NCBI RefSeq assembly: GCF_001638985.1
Contig: NW_017265148.1
Location: forward strand, 919,239-983,238
DNA length: 64,000 nt
Direction: 5' to 3'
Source: Phycomyces blakesleeanus NRRL 1555(-)
Lineage: Eukaryota > Mucoromycota > Mucoromycetes > Mucorales > Phycomycetaceae
The position numbers and the translations under genes are program-made. Below, one piece after another: positions 1-12,689 of this stretch (position 1 is its first letter; each line of letters begins with the position of its first letter). Under the pieces are notes generated by a model. It made no database searches. It was not told the origin of the DNA and was given only the letters and a program-made list of their open reading frames with translations.

Positions 1-410
1 TTAGTCCCGAGCCCGTCTCTTCAGATGATGTTACCTATTGGGGGACAAGTTCCTTTACTTACAAAACAAATTCTATCAATTAAGGTATGTTATTTTGGTC
101 ATTCAAACCTGCCTCATATGTAAATACGTTTTTCGCTTTCTCACTCATTTTTTTCTTTATCTTTTTAAGCCATATTCAACCTTATCAACTCCAATAATGC
201 GGCCAATTCCGAAGCCTGAATCCTGTGCAAGAATGACAGCAGCAAGAACCAAGTCAAGCAAGAGGAATACAAAAAAAAAAAGATACAAAAAAAAGATACA
301 AAAAAGAATACAAAAAAAAAGAAAAAAATATATTCACAATTATCTCTCTATCTCAAGTAAAAACTCATAGACTAGCAGAATCCCTGAAATGGTCAAGCCA
401 CGGTTTGCTT
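1..410. other. AT-rich sequence, no gene supported
   Basis: An open frame begins near base 38, but its second half is a lysine-rich product of A-runs (about 268-350) with no recognisable domain. I see no gene, RNA or element here. Confidence 0.5.
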
Positions 411-417
411 ATATGTT

Positions 418-515
418 CAAGTCCAATTCCAAGTCTTGTCCAAGTCCAAGTCCAAGTCCAAATGTCCAAGCACTGTCCAAGCACTGTCCAAGTACTGTTC
501 TAGTACTAGTCCTAG
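418..515. repeat. (GTCCAA)n hexanucleotide repeat
   Basis: Imperfect tandem copies of GTCCAA run from about 418 and then drift into GTCCAAGCACT units. The same GTCCAAA word recurs in the minisatellite at 1.6-1.9 kb, so the two tracts may share an origin. Confidence 0.7.
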
Positions 516-625
516 CACATAAATATATATAAACAAGTAGAGAAGTACACAAGTAGAGAAGTATACATACATATATACACACACACACAAACACACGCAA
601 TTTCTATTTTTGCTATTTATTTCTT

Positions 626-760
626 ACACACACACACACACACATACACACACACACACACACAAATACACACACACATACACACACACATACACATAGT
701 CATAGTCATAGGCATACAAACATACATATACACACTTATATACATACATATATACATACA
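626..760. repeat. (CA)n microsatellite grading into CATA repeats
   Basis: An almost pure AC/CA tract covers about 626-690 and then decays into ACATACAT units to about 760. Opposite-strand open frames over this tract are Cys/Val/Tyr-rich repeat translations and are not genes. Confidence 0.85.
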
Positions 761-889
761 AAAGTAGAGGCGCATTTCTATCAAAGTCCAAAATCTGGGC
801 TGTACCTCCAAGTCTCAAGGCCAAGTCGATTTCCAAGAAGGGGTCCAATGCAAAATTCCAAAAGCAAGTTCCAAAAGAAAAACCAAAAA

Positions 890-1120
890 CCAAAAACCAA
901 ATCCGAGGCCTATACTAAGTCCTGCAATAAAACGGGCATATACTAAGTCCTCCACTCCAAAAGGATCAAATCCAAAAACCGAGGCGTAGACCAAACCCTA
1001 TCAGAAATGATCAGGCACATATTAAGTCCTCCACTCCAAAAGGATCAAAAGAAATCCGACCCTGAGGCCTATACTAAGTCCTGTCCAAAAATTACACAGG
1101 CATATACTAAGCCCTCCTCT
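890..1120. repeat. Interspersed ~75-105 bp repeat units containing TACTAAGTCCT
   Basis: The word TACTAAGTCCT, with close variants, occurs about five times (near 913, 939, 1070, 1095; ATTAAGTCCT near 1021). The phrase CCTCCACTCCAAAAGGATCAAA occurs twice (about 947 and 1028). This is a degenerate direct repeat of unknown origin. Confidence 0.6.
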
Positions 1121-1126
1121 CTCTCT

Positions 1127-1136
1127 CAAAAAAAAA

Positions 1137-1177
<41 letters not shown>

Positions 1178-1195
1178 AAAGCAAAAAAAAGAGCA

Positions 1196-1226
<31 letters not shown>

Positions 1227-1262
1227 AAACAAAAAAAAAAGCAAAAAAAAAAAACAAGAAAA
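1127..1262. repeat. A-rich (A7-10 GC)n simple repeat
   Basis: Poly-A runs of 7-10 are punctuated by GC. It translates to a Lys/Ala/Gln repeat on one strand and a Phe/Cys repeat on the other. Neither has protein features, and slippage is the likely origin. Confidence 0.8.
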
Positions 1263-1479
1263 AAGATGAACAAACCGGAAGAACTCTGCATTGGAACCTG
1301 GACCTGGATTGAAGCAAAGCTGCGAACTGGAACAAGACTCTGGATTAGGACAAGGTATGAAATCCCTTTTTACACATATACATACAAAGCAAATGAAGTC
1401 TTTGATCAAAAACAAAAAACAAAAAAAAATGCTCAAAAAAAGAAGCTCAAAAAAACAGAAAGAGCAAAAAGAGCAATAC

Positions 1480-2090
1480 CAAAACCCCCTTCTCTTATAC
1501 TTTTCAATATCAAAACCCATCCTTTTATTACTATTCCATGAAATTGACTGGACAAAAAAAAAGAAGTAAAAAAAAAATCAAAAAAAAAAATCAAAATCAA
1601 AAATCAAAATCAAAATCAAAAAGTCCAAATTATCCCCTTTACTATGTGTGCTGTGTTCGGACAAAAAAAATTAAAAAAAAAATCAAAAAAAAAATCAAAA
1701 AGTCCAAATTATCCCCCTTTATTATGTGTGCTGTGTTTGGACAAAAAAAAAAGCAAAAAAAAAAAAAAAAAAAAAGTCCAAATTATCTTTTTTATTCTTT
1801 TCAATATCAAAATCATCCTCTTATTACTATTCCGTGAAATTGACTGGACAAAAAAAAAAATCAAAAAAAGAATCAAAAAAACAAGAAAAAAACAAAAAGT
1901 CCAAATTATCCCCTTTATTATTTTTCAATACCAAAATCCTCCTCCTCCTATCACTCTTAGATTATATTGACTGGACAAAAAGAAGAAGAAAAAAAACGGA
2001 CAAAAAAAAAAGATCAAAAGAAATATCAAATGGACCAAAAAAAAAACCGACTGGACTTGACTGGAACCGACTGGACTGGACTGAAGTAGC
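1480..2090. repeat. A-rich minisatellite array
   Basis: Two recurring modules are seen. One contains AAGTCCAAATTATCCCC plus TTATGTGTGCTGTGTT-GGAC (about 1619-1662 and 1700-1742). The other contains TTTTCAATATCAAAA followed by TTATTACTATTCC-TGAAATTGACTGGAC (about 1500-1553 and 1797-1850, and a decayed copy near 1920-1977). Poly-A stretches link the modules. The end (2040-2085) is a GACTGGACT mini-tandem. No gene is supported. Confidence 0.7.
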
Positions 2091-2560
2091 ATGAACTTGA
2101 CCATCTTATATTATATTATATTTAATTTAACTTATATTTCCTTTATACAAACCTTTGAATAATAAAATTCCCCTCATATGTCTTTGATATCATATTTATA
2201 TTTCTGTCTCTTTTTCTTTGGTGTCCTATATGGAGTTTACTGTTAGAAAGCCCAAGGAAAGAGGGACTTTGTAAACAATTTAAGCATGGAAAAATGTAAA
2301 ATCTTAGTGTGGCTCGTTTCTCTTGATAGAACTCATAGCAGAAAATGTAAAATAGTGATCTCGGAAGACAGGGTTTCGCATTAACAAATAAGAATATGAG
2401 ATCAATTATTTGAGGTAGTCACAGGTTAAATGCTAAAAAGTCGACCATTCAAAAAATATGGTCCGTGATTCCGAAACAACGGCATAACGATGATGTTTAT
2501 GTTTTATGTACACACCGTAAATTCCATATAAGTTATCTTATGGTTATAACTACTTATTGA
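2091..2560. other. Intergenic, nothing recognised
   Basis: AT-rich DNA with no long open frame, no tRNA-like fold and no obvious repeat. It lies between the low-complexity block and the first transposon relic. Confidence 0.4.
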
Positions 2561-3350
2561 ATTATGTATATATAAAGCTCAGAGAAGAATATGATTTTAT
2601 CCAAGATGCTTTATATGGAGAATACAAGGCAACGATTGGGATCGTCAAAGACGAGTTGTTAGAGCAGCTTCTTGCTCTTAAGAGTGCAAACCTCTTTATC
2701 TCGACATATTAAAAAAAACGCCCACATATATATATGCAAAAGTTGAATTCACACTAAAAAAACAAAGCCTGTCAAAGAAAAAGAAAAACACGGCAGATTT
2801 GATCCAAAGTATATTAAAATTTGTTAGCCTACTCCAGCAACATTGCATATCTTACAAAACATGCTTTATTTCGTTGATGCAGCTGGATACAATACCGGTT
2901 TGATTAGTGGGAGAGGGTGATAAAAAAAACCCCCCAAACAAGCATTGAATCTTTCACTTATGCTAGTCATATTATATCAAAGTGTCAAAGACGTTGGGCG
3001 AAAATGGCTGCAGGTGATACAGACGCACAACTATTCCTTCAGTTTGTCAAGAAAGCCGCAGCGAGCTTAGATAGAGACAATGTCGTTTCCCATTAATTTA
3101 TTATGGACAATAATGACACACATACAGCTAAACTTTTAAGATATTACTTACACAGCCACACGAGGCACAGGTGTCATATCCTTCCCTTATATCACTCATT
3201 CTTGAACCCCCTAGAGGAATGTTTTTCAAAGTTAAATAGTTTGGCTAAAAGAAACCCTGGTCTCTCTGCTGATGAAGCTGTAAAACGTATTAGTAATTAG
3301 TATAATACAGCTCACAACAACTACGTTAACATAGAATATTTGTATACTAA
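2560..3350 (+). pseudogene. Relic of a Tc1/mariner-type transposase
   Basis: Short plus-strand frames resemble the intact Tc1/mariner transposase at 55665-56741. Near 2860 there is a first catalytic block (LYFVDAAGYNTGLI; compare FVDEAGFNANLI). Near 3103 there is a second-Asp block (MDNNDTHTA). Near 3190-3280 there is the terminal block (SFLNPLEECFSKL followed by KRNPGL). Stops and frameshifts separate the blocks, and the glutamate after the first aspartate is replaced by alanine. Terminal repeats were not found. The family assignment rests on motif order; this is a dead copy. Confidence 0.75.
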
Positions 3351-3439
3351 ATAAGAAGCGGTTTCCTCTGCTATACAACCACACAATTTCTCACATGGAA
3401 AAACGTTATATACCACCATGCAAAAACTTTACCTATCTC

Positions 3440-6400
3440 ACTTATCTTACTTACAGCAACTAATGGACCCATTTCGTACTCCCCAGTACTGACAAAAGCT
3501 GCCCGAGATTTTCATCGACAATTTTGCTCCTCATCCATACACTATGCATATGCATATTCTGACCTTGCTATATTCCGCAATTTCTTGTCTGTCCCCTATA
3601 TTCATTTAACTTGGTCTGATAGTTGCCTGGTAGCGGTTAGTTTTAAGCTCACTGCCACCCACGAAACAGAAAATGGATTGTGTCGCAACAACCCTCAAAT
3701 TGCCTGCAATCCCACCTTTTGTGATAAACTCGAAGATTACATTTATACTATTGTCTTTCTTTCCTCCTCATATATGTTCCCACAAGACTGATGAAATAAA
3801 AACAAACACAAACCGACTACTTTCATCAAGTCATTCACTAAGTACAGCACCCAGACACTCGCCACATTAGAGGCTAGACTCCAAAATAAACGCTGTGGTA
3901 TACACATCATAATTGAGCGAAGAACAGACTCCACAACCAGACACTGGTTCCTTCTTGCTAATGGACCTGGCAAGTTAACAATATCCAGAGCCGTTACACG
4001 CCAGACACATGTATACTACACACTCATACAATGCAAACCAACCATAATACAACAGGGATTTGTTTTACAGGAATTTTAATAGTAATAGATATAAGCAATA
4101 CTCTCTTGTGTCGCTACAAAATAACACTCTCACAGTATTCACTTTTCCCATTATTGGCGTATTAATCCAATAACAATCCCGAATACCTCAAACGCAACAC
4201 GCTTATCCACAAGTTCAGGCATCATCCAGCCCAGCCTTTTTTAATTAACCGTCGTTGAAAGACGGTTACAACAAGTCCAGCCAGAGAGATTTAAGGCCCT
4301 TGTCCTCCGTGCTGACAAACACCGGTAGGAGAATGGAGAGATCTCAGCAGAATACCTCAGATGTACAGTTTCCGAACGACAGTCTCGAAAAAATACTAAT
4401 CCTCTTCGCCATTCCTCTACAGACCATTTGCACACTGCGATTGCTAGCATGACCGAGGCGGCTGCTGCATTCTGTGAAGCTTCGTATACGCCTAAGCAAG
4501 TAGACCAGATACCCATAGACAATGTACTTCACAATCTACCCCAAGACTTTTACCTCTCAAATACCAGGTGTTCCTCACTGGCAGCCACATCTTCCGTTGC
4601 CAACATACGAGAAGGAGTGTCTCGGTCTCCGAGAAGAATCCCTCCATGACCAGATGGACTCCCTCATGAGACTCTTCAACTAGTATTTAATTATCCTTCC
4701 TGCACCCAGATACTTACCCAAGTTTACAACAAAGTTATCACGGGTGGTCGATTCCTGCCATCCTGGAAAGTCATTTGTGTGTTCCTGCTACCAAAGAAAG
4801 ACAATCTTTCTCTTTTGAAGATCTTGCGACAAATTACCCACGTCAACGCTGATGCCAAGGGTTTCACTAGTCTTCTTAAAGCCCGCATGGTCAAAGCAGC
4901 TAGATCCATTTTAACCCCGTATAAAACTAGATTCGTCTATGGCTTTTTTTCTTACTGAGAATTGTATTCTTACGAAGCTGGTTACGTGCTATACAAGTTC
5001 CACTAGTCCTTCCGGAATCCGTCTTCTCTTAGATCAGGAAAAAGCTTATGATCGGCTTAACTCTAATTATCTTAAGCAAGTTATAGTCCGAGTCAGTTTT
5101 CTTTCTTTCATTATAGCCTGTGCTTCTAATTTTCTCTCTCATCCAACCTTAATATTAACGTCAGTGGCTTTGTTTCTTGCCTTCTTTGTCAAGTGCGTGA
5201 GTTCGGAGAGGGTGACATCATTTATCCCGTTCTGTTAAACCTGTTCTTCGGCCCATTTTTGCGCCAACACATCCACAATCCATAATTTCCTAGATTTGTC
5301 ATACAAGGCACTTTCAACTAACCCTCTTCTCCTCCCATAAAGCCACTCTACTATGCCGGCAATCTTTTGGTTTCCCTCTCGCAGATCCAGAATATATCAT
5401 GGTCACAGCGCCACAGCACCATATCGCCACTTGCGCCCCTGCTTCAAATGCACGTATCAATCTTCACTACCTTGGATTCCCAGCCATTTTCTTTCTGACC
5501 CAAACAACCACTTCTGCTCACAAATACCAGTCAAAATAGAGCATGCTTTACACATCCTCCTCTTCAGGGCCTTGTCTATCCGCGGCTGTGCTCCCGTGAT
5601 GAACTCTTTCATCTTCTCGAAATTCTGGCAGCTTTTTTATGTTGTATCTGTTTCCGGTACCTTTTTCGCAAATGTTGAATATCGTATTACCCGTTTTCTC
5701 CAAGACCGAAGCTTCATCCCAGTTAAAATGGGTGGATTAAAGGCTTTGAATCGAGAATTTCAGCAAGGTGCTCTTCAGCTTCATTGCCTTTAATCTCTAT
5801 TTCACTCTTTTTCCTCTCTTTCTGGTCTGGGAATGTCTTGGTAAATACATCTTCTTGGTCATTATCTACCTGGTACCCATCCTATTCTTCGTCTCATTTT
5901 CCTGACCTCCGATCAACTCAATTTTGGTCATATAATAGTCCTCTCTTTAACCTTTTTGTCGCGTGTGATATCCGGCCTCATGATTTTGACTACACTGTGG
6001 TAAATCTGGCGACTTGTATGGATATTCGTCCGAGTTCTGTCTCTTTTATTCCTTATGGTTTCTCTTGCTTTTCCTTCTTCTTTGCGTCACTCCCAGATTC
6101 GGGATATTTACAAGATTGACCCAAGCTTGGTTATTCTTTCTAGACACTTATCTTCTTCCCCCCCTCGTTCATCACACATTCTTTGCAAAATATATCAGCT
6201 TATAGATTTCAACTCACACTCCTTTGAAACCTTTGTATCTCATGCTTGTCTACCTCAAAGAACCTTGACTACTCAATTTGGTAACCTTATGATATACAGT
6301 CGCTCCGAAGTGGATCCATCTACACTTTTGTCATTCCATATGCATCTTCCAATATCTGCTTACGGTTATTTCATCGCAGGGTTTCTTGTCAATCAGTTAT

Positions 6401-6950
6401 CTATACCGTGTTCCTATTGCATTCTCACCTCTTACTTGGCATTTCTTTGCAAATGATAACCTTTTTTTTTTCTTCCTCAAAATGATTTCTCTTTGTATAA
6501 CTCTATCGAACTTCCCCACTGGCAGATGTTTCGGCACACGCAATTTTGTATTTTTTTCTTAAACCTCCGATAGTCACAATGTATTGTACAAGTTTACCTT
6601 CCCACTTCCCCTTGAACTCACTCTACAGCCCGCTTCCATAATTGGTCAAGTTCTTTTCGCTTTGTAGCAACACCATTGAGATCTTGTATATGATAAATCT
6701 CCTTTTCGTTGCTACTAATGTCACCACCAGAGATAGTTTTCTACTTCACTACTTACACAGTAAAGAAAACCTAGATCAACACTCATTTTCAGTCTAGATA
6801 TCTAGCAATTTAATATCTTATACTTCACAAAAACATTAAATCCAAAAAAAAAAACAAGTTTTAATACCTTTTAAGCCTTTTAAACAAGAGTCCCACCAAC
6901 AAACCAGAGCTCTGCTACATACAAACAAAAAAAAACTACTGTATTTTCTT
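3440..6950 (+). pseudogene. Degenerate LINE (non-LTR retrotransposon), 5'-truncated
   Basis: Several broken plus-strand frames follow the order of a LINE ORF2. A possible endonuclease-end/linker region lies at about 3440-4300 (GLCRNNPQIACNPTFCDKL near 3680). The lead-in to reverse transcriptase is at 4430-4720. The fingers/palm region is at 4720-5060, with the first catalytic motif as LLLDQEKAYDRL near 5020. The thumb/C-terminal region lies at about 5350-6450 (SRFLQD-like block near 5690). The frame changes many times and stops are frequent, so no product is expected. The 3' end near 6935 is shared with a second copy at 10.2 kb. RT-class assignment is firm; the clade is not determined. Confidence 0.75.
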
Positions 6951-7790
6951 TGACTAACAAGAAAAATTATATACCTCTGTGCTGGAGTAATTAAGGTCAT
7001 CAACCCTGAGGAGTATTCGCCAGTCAACACTTTGAAAGTGAAGAGTAGGCTGCATTAAATATTGTTAATCTTGAATGTAATCGATTGTGACGTTTAATTA
7101 TTGTTTCTATTCTTGTTTGTAGGTCATTCACTACACAGTGATTAGGCTTTTGTTTCTATACGCTAATTAGCTAGTACCTAGTGTTATTTATTTATTTATT
7201 TATTAAAAAAAAACGAATTTCGTCCGCTGAATTCGTTTCAATTTTTGAAACGGCCATCTCCTTGTATGCTTCGGAAATGGTGTCAACTACATTAAAAGCG
7301 TGTTAAACTTGTAAAATCACAAGCAACAGCATTCAATGTTCAAAAATATTATCAGTTGGGGGACTAATGTATGCAGATTGAGTTTTTTGTTTTCAATCTT
7401 CACACAAAGTCTTTTATTGTAAATTAGATTAAACAACTATTACGCGTAATTATATTTTGAATGGTGAGATTAAAAGAGAGCCATTCAGTTCTAAAATCAG
7501 TCTACTTTGTGTAATAGCACAAATATTCAAGGAAAAGCTGTTTTTAAGCGGTACTTATAATCAAGTTCTTTCTACATTTGACATCTTGTAATTACCGTGT
7601 CAAGGTTATTAATTACTCATTATCATTTTTCTTCAACTTAAATGCACAATAAAAGACAGATGTTTTTTGGAGACATGGTTTTAAATAGTTTTTATTTGAA
7701 AGAAAATTTTATTTATTAACATCTATACTTATTACTATTATTACTATCTACTTAATTTTTCTATATATATAAAAAGGATACAAAGGGTTG
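6951..7790. other. AT-rich intergenic DNA
   Basis: No coding region is supported. A TTTATTTATTTA stretch followed by a run of nine A lies at 7185-7215. Confidence 0.4.
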
Positions 7791-7794
7791 TCAA

Positions 7795-8135
7795 GCTCTT
7801 AGTCCCCACACAAGGTGGCTCAATCTCCCCCAGGACGAAAACCTGGCTTGACGGCGAGGGAGGCGGACAGCAGAGTATTATCTCAGACTGAACTCATCAC
7901 GCTTTTACAAGCGGCACAACTGCAGAGGGGGCCAAGGACTACACGGCATGAAGCACATGTAACACATCTTTACCCGCGCTTCACAGCAATGGCGTCCCGT
8001 CCATGACCCATGTCTGATGGCGCCACTTTGGGGCAAAGTACCGGCTGTCGTCACTGTTCTGTGGTCATCGGTTTTCATAACTACATTCATAGCTAGAAAT
8101 TCCTAATCGACAGCCGCATTAAAGAAAGAAAGAGA
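7795..8135 (+). repeat. GC-rich island with A-rich tail, possible short retroelement fragment
   Basis: This stretch is visibly richer in G+C than the DNA on both sides and ends in an A-rich tail (AAAGAAAGAAAGAGAAAAAA near 8122). A 63-codon frame at 7815 and one on the other strand lack recognisable motifs. A GC-rich body plus A-rich 3' end suggests a SINE or LINE tail. This is inference; no internal promoter boxes or flanking duplication were identified. Confidence 0.35.
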
Positions 8136-9560
8136 AAAAACGAAAACCAGAAAAAAGAAGTACTTTTATCTTTTTTTCTTTACCACTCAAAAGAAAAAAA
8201 ATAGATGGGACTATCCCAAAAAAGGGAAATTCCATATGATTCCTAAAAGATTTTCATGCATAATCAGTCCATCAATCGATAGCCTAACATAACAACAGAA
8301 AGTCATTTTTGTAATTTGCAGAGAGCATCCTATCTGTCACTATATTATATACAATATACTGTCTGTAGCATAAAATACAAGAGGTTACGTTTGATGCTAA
8401 TGATGACAGTAATTTTGATAGCATTTCTGGGTGGATTCCTTTAGCAAAGAGAAAGAGAAAAAGAAAAGGTATAGTAAATATTTTCATAAAGAAACACAAT
8501 ACAAGCAGCTATTTAATTTTGGGGTATATATATATATATATATATATATTACAAAATTGTTTTAATAAAGCTATATGAAATATTGCTTTCCATTGAGAAA
8601 GATTACAACAGACCGATATAGTCTCACACAAACATTTGAAGAATTTATGAGAGTAGACAGATGTCAAATACTTGAAAGGTATGAATATAGATTTTTATAA
8701 GCTGTAGGTGGTCAATAAAATTGAAAGAGATGCTTTTTTTTTTCATTATTATGCCATATATACATACAAGCACATCTATAAGATAGGGTAGGTCAGTCAA
8801 GTAGACTTGTGATATTATTGATTACAAGCACAAGCTATAAGAGAAATATATAAAAGAAAGGGCAAGGTAGTAAAGAAATATAAAATATGAAGAGCCAGAG
8901 AAACAAAGTAGCAAGGAATCTTATTTTACCAATTAATATTCTGGGAACTTTTGCTGGAATGCAAGATAACAAATCATTTCTCTCCGCAAGTTGCTGTACA
9001 TAACGAAGTAAACTCAAAATTAACAGTGAATAAATGCTTTAAAATAGTCATAGTCCAATTTAGTTGTATGGTTGACAGGGTTAGTGTGTGCTTATACGTT
9101 CACAAAGTAGCCGGGAAGAATAAAAGTAGGTCAACTCGATGAGCTTTATAAAGAGCTTGTGCTTACTAGATTAGTAATTTTGTTAAATTCTTCCTATATA
9201 TATAAGTAGCTTCACCATTCAAGAAACAAAGATAATTACTAAACACATTTAGCAAGCCCTCAAAATCATTTTCTGTGTGATAATAATGACAGGCATTTTC
9301 TCATGTATTGACTAGCAACTAAGTAATTTGATATCACCAAGGCTGCCAAAGTTACAAACAGCTTACTAATACTGACTTAATTTAGTATATTTGGATGGCT
9401 CCAGTAATGGTATTAATATTTGGTTTGATTGAGTAAAGTGTGAATAAGAAAATAAAACCATTATCTCATGAATCTAAACTGGATCAATCTCGCTCTGTTT
9501 AACAAAACCGCTATTGACAATAACGGCTTTATTATACATATTTCTTCAGTTATATATCCT
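8136..9560. other. AT-rich intergenic DNA
   Basis: No gene supported. A pure TA dinucleotide run lies at about 8525-8550. Short open frames here have no motif. Confidence 0.4.
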
Positions 9561-10200
9561 GCTGTATCAGTGTCTTATGCTCTATAATTTCAAAATCCAA
9601 CGTGATTGAACTTACACAATGGCAAGATTATCGTACCGTATTTTTGACTTTTATGCGCTAAAATTTTTATTCAAGCACTATAGTAAGTTTGGTGACTTTT
9701 ATGGATATTCCTCTGGTTTTGGTTTGTTTTGTTCCCCACGGCCTCCCTACTATTTCTTCCGTTTGATAGGCATTTTTGCACACACGTTTTGACCTTTAAT
9801 CTAATGTGTTCAATTTCCACAATACACTGTACAATTTGATCATCCCACCTCTTCTTGGCCTTACCTTGCTGTCTGCTTCTATCCTTAGTTCTGGTTTTTA
9901 GCCTTGGACCAACACAATTTGGTTCTTGTATCCAATTAATTACATTTTGTTATTATCAATGTTGTTTCCACATCTAATTCCCTACCACCCAGGCATATAT
10001 TAAAGAGAATTTCTATCAGCACCAATTCCCTATATATATCTTTCAATCGCACATTCTATTTTATATTTTACAAGAACACAAAAACACAAAAACATTTAGA
10101 TTATAAAAAAAAACAAAGACAAGGCGTGGCTCTCTTTACGTCTTTTTGGATAAGATTCTGACCAATAAGCCAGAGCTTCGCTCTATACAAACAAAAAATT
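9560..10200 (+). pseudogene. Second LINE copy, 3'-terminal fragment
   Basis: Short frames near 9610-9760 (IELTQWQ-like, then MDIPLVLVCFVPHG) resemble the C-terminal part of the 3.4-6.95 kb LINE (IELPHWQ-like near 6510; MDIRPSSVSFIPYG near 6020). Both copies end with a similar tail: CCAGAGCT-CGCT-TATACAAACAAAAA at 10168-10195 here and CCAGAGCTCTGCTACATACAAACAAAA near 6905-6932. A 5'-truncated copy is the normal outcome of LINE insertion. No coding potential remains. Confidence 0.6.
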
Positions 10201-12680
10201 GAAACAAGAATTTGTTACCTACATTTAGAGTTAGCCACAAACATAAATAGCTGCTATACTGTAAAGCTCAGATAATTACAAAAATCCTCAATTAACTAAT
10301 ATCGTTATCCTTTTAATAGGGAACTTAAATGATATTTATACTTTGTAAAGTGATTAAATTTTACCTTTGTGTCTATTCATCAGCTGTAACTCACTTCATT
10401 ATTACTATCACCATTGAAACAGGCAGTGTTAGTTTATGTGATACATTGACCCAAACGGTTAAAAGCAGAAGAGATATATATCAATCTCCTCTAGCAGTTC
10501 TTTAGCCCAACTAGTGGCGATCGGAAGCTTTTTCTCTCGAAAAAGTCGAAAAGAAAATAAAAATGCTGTGTAAGAATATTCTTTATTGCTTTCGTCTTTT
10601 GGTGTTTATATAGATATTTTGTTAGTTAATAATGTACTACTAAGCTATTACTAAGATGCTGTAATAAACTATGCTCCTTTAGATAATTGATCAAGATAAG
10701 TTTTGTAACGGTTAAGCATGTATTTAAGTCTGAGATCGCTCATTTTTAAACAAAAAAAAGAAAGCTATGTTTGTGACATGATTTTAATAGAGCAAATGAA
10801 ATGGTGATGTATTGATACAATGGGTGTGCTATAAAATCTTTTACTATGGTAATGAACTGTAATGTGAACCAGGTTCACGAAAGGAAATAAAGCCTATTAA
10901 CAACCCGGTCCATTAACACGCTTATACTCAGAACCAGTTACCCGATATATTACAGCCAAGTTTCAATGTGATAGAGATGATGTGTACTTGTAGCAATTTT
11001 CTATCACACTACTACAAATGTATGTCCCTTCTAATACAAGGCAGAATAATAGCTTTAGATAAGTATAAAAAGTACCATATCGATTATATACTTTTATACA
11101 TACAGTTTGACAATAATATACCACAAAGATGGTCATATCTGCTGTAATGCTTTTATTATTGTTATTATTTAGTATATTTAAGCCCCAAAGATTATTACTG
11201 ATGAGCAATATTGCTTTGAATAATCATATGCATACCATTAATCATCATAGACTCTATACATCCCACCAAATCGATCAAGACTAAAAGTTTCACCAACTCT
11301 CCGCATCCTAGCTTATCTACCTACCTTCACTTGACGACATAATTACTGAAAGAACATAATTGGCTTAAACAGGCAATTGTTATATAGTTTAAATATTGTT
11401 GAATTTACAGCTGAAATGAAAGAAAAAAAATTGCTAAATAAAAAGGATCATTTTGGTCAAAATGGGAAATTAAATATAGAAAATCAGCTATATATCTACA
11501 TCGGTTAAGAAAAGGGTCTTTAAGTTTGTATATAATCTGATGAGACACATAAAGACCCACTATCTAAAGATTGTCTGACATTGATTACTCAAATATTGAT
11601 CAAAACGTCAAGACGTTTCAATTGAAAAGAAACCCCATTAATGTTAACATTTGGGTTATTTTTATCACACGGGCATGTTTCATATCAATATTTATTTAGG
11701 GTATACACCTCTAATTTTTTTATAAGGATTTCTTTACATAGCTAGAATAATATCAAGGCTTAAGAAGACCCAATGCTTGACCTTATACAAATCAATATAG
11801 TATCTGTGTGTTACCCTGGTTATTTATATATATATTACAAAAATATCCACTCAGTAATTTATTTAGCCTTGTGGTGTAAATAGATTATTTGCCTTTTTTT
11901 TATACTTCCTTAACAAATGTAGTCATTCTTAGAGTAGTTGATATCTCCCCGAGTTCGCGCTTGTTTCTGTTCAGACAAGTATTGGCAGGCCCGTATTTAC
12001 GTTTTACACAATTTTACTTAATAGGAAAAAAAGAAATTTTTTCAAACTTTTTTTCAGTTGTCCTGTGAGTAAAAGTGGGCATCGAAAATGGACTTTTTTG
12101 GTGTAAATAGCCCAATTTACAGTGGATCAAGATTTTATAGAGTGAAAATGTGGGATGTTTTGGTCAATATTTGAGCAATCGATGTCAAAAAATATTGCTA
12201 AGATGGATCTTGATGTGTCTAACCAGGTTGCCTATAGTTATAGAGCCTATTAGCTTTATGAATAGTGATTTACAGCTGATTTTCGGTGTAGAATTTGCCA
12301 ATTTGATCAAAATGATCATTTTCATTGTTAGCAATTAAGATTTTTATAATTTATATCTCGACACAACAGCTTTATACAGCTAGGACATAGGTATTAAGAC
12401 ACTGCTAATGAAATAGTAGCTTTCTCTAAAGAGACATATAAGAGATTTAAGGAAACAATAATTTGTATCTGATATGTCTTTAAACATTGATAAAAAGGTC
12501 AAATCCATGAAAGTTTAATATAATATATATGTGTGTGTGTATGTATGGCAATAGCTGAGATAGATATTCGTTGTCTTCTACAAGTATCGGATACATAGAT
12601 TGATAACATTTTATTATACATACTTTTTAACTGAATATATATCTAGTAAGGAGAATTAATCTACAAATTTGAGACATAAT
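10201..12680. other. AT-rich intergenic DNA, no gene supported
   Basis: About 2.5 kb without a credible open frame. The 62-codon frame at 12150 and the 81-codon frame at 10963 (minus) lack motifs and have ordinary intergenic composition. A TG/GT microsatellite lies at about 12529-12542. Confidence 0.4.
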
Positions 12681-12689
12681 TTATAACCT

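Noticed and set aside
1007..1570. Long Lys/Ala-rich and Phe/Cys-rich open frames
   Set aside because: They are translations of the A-rich simple repeat in several frames on both strands, with no domain.
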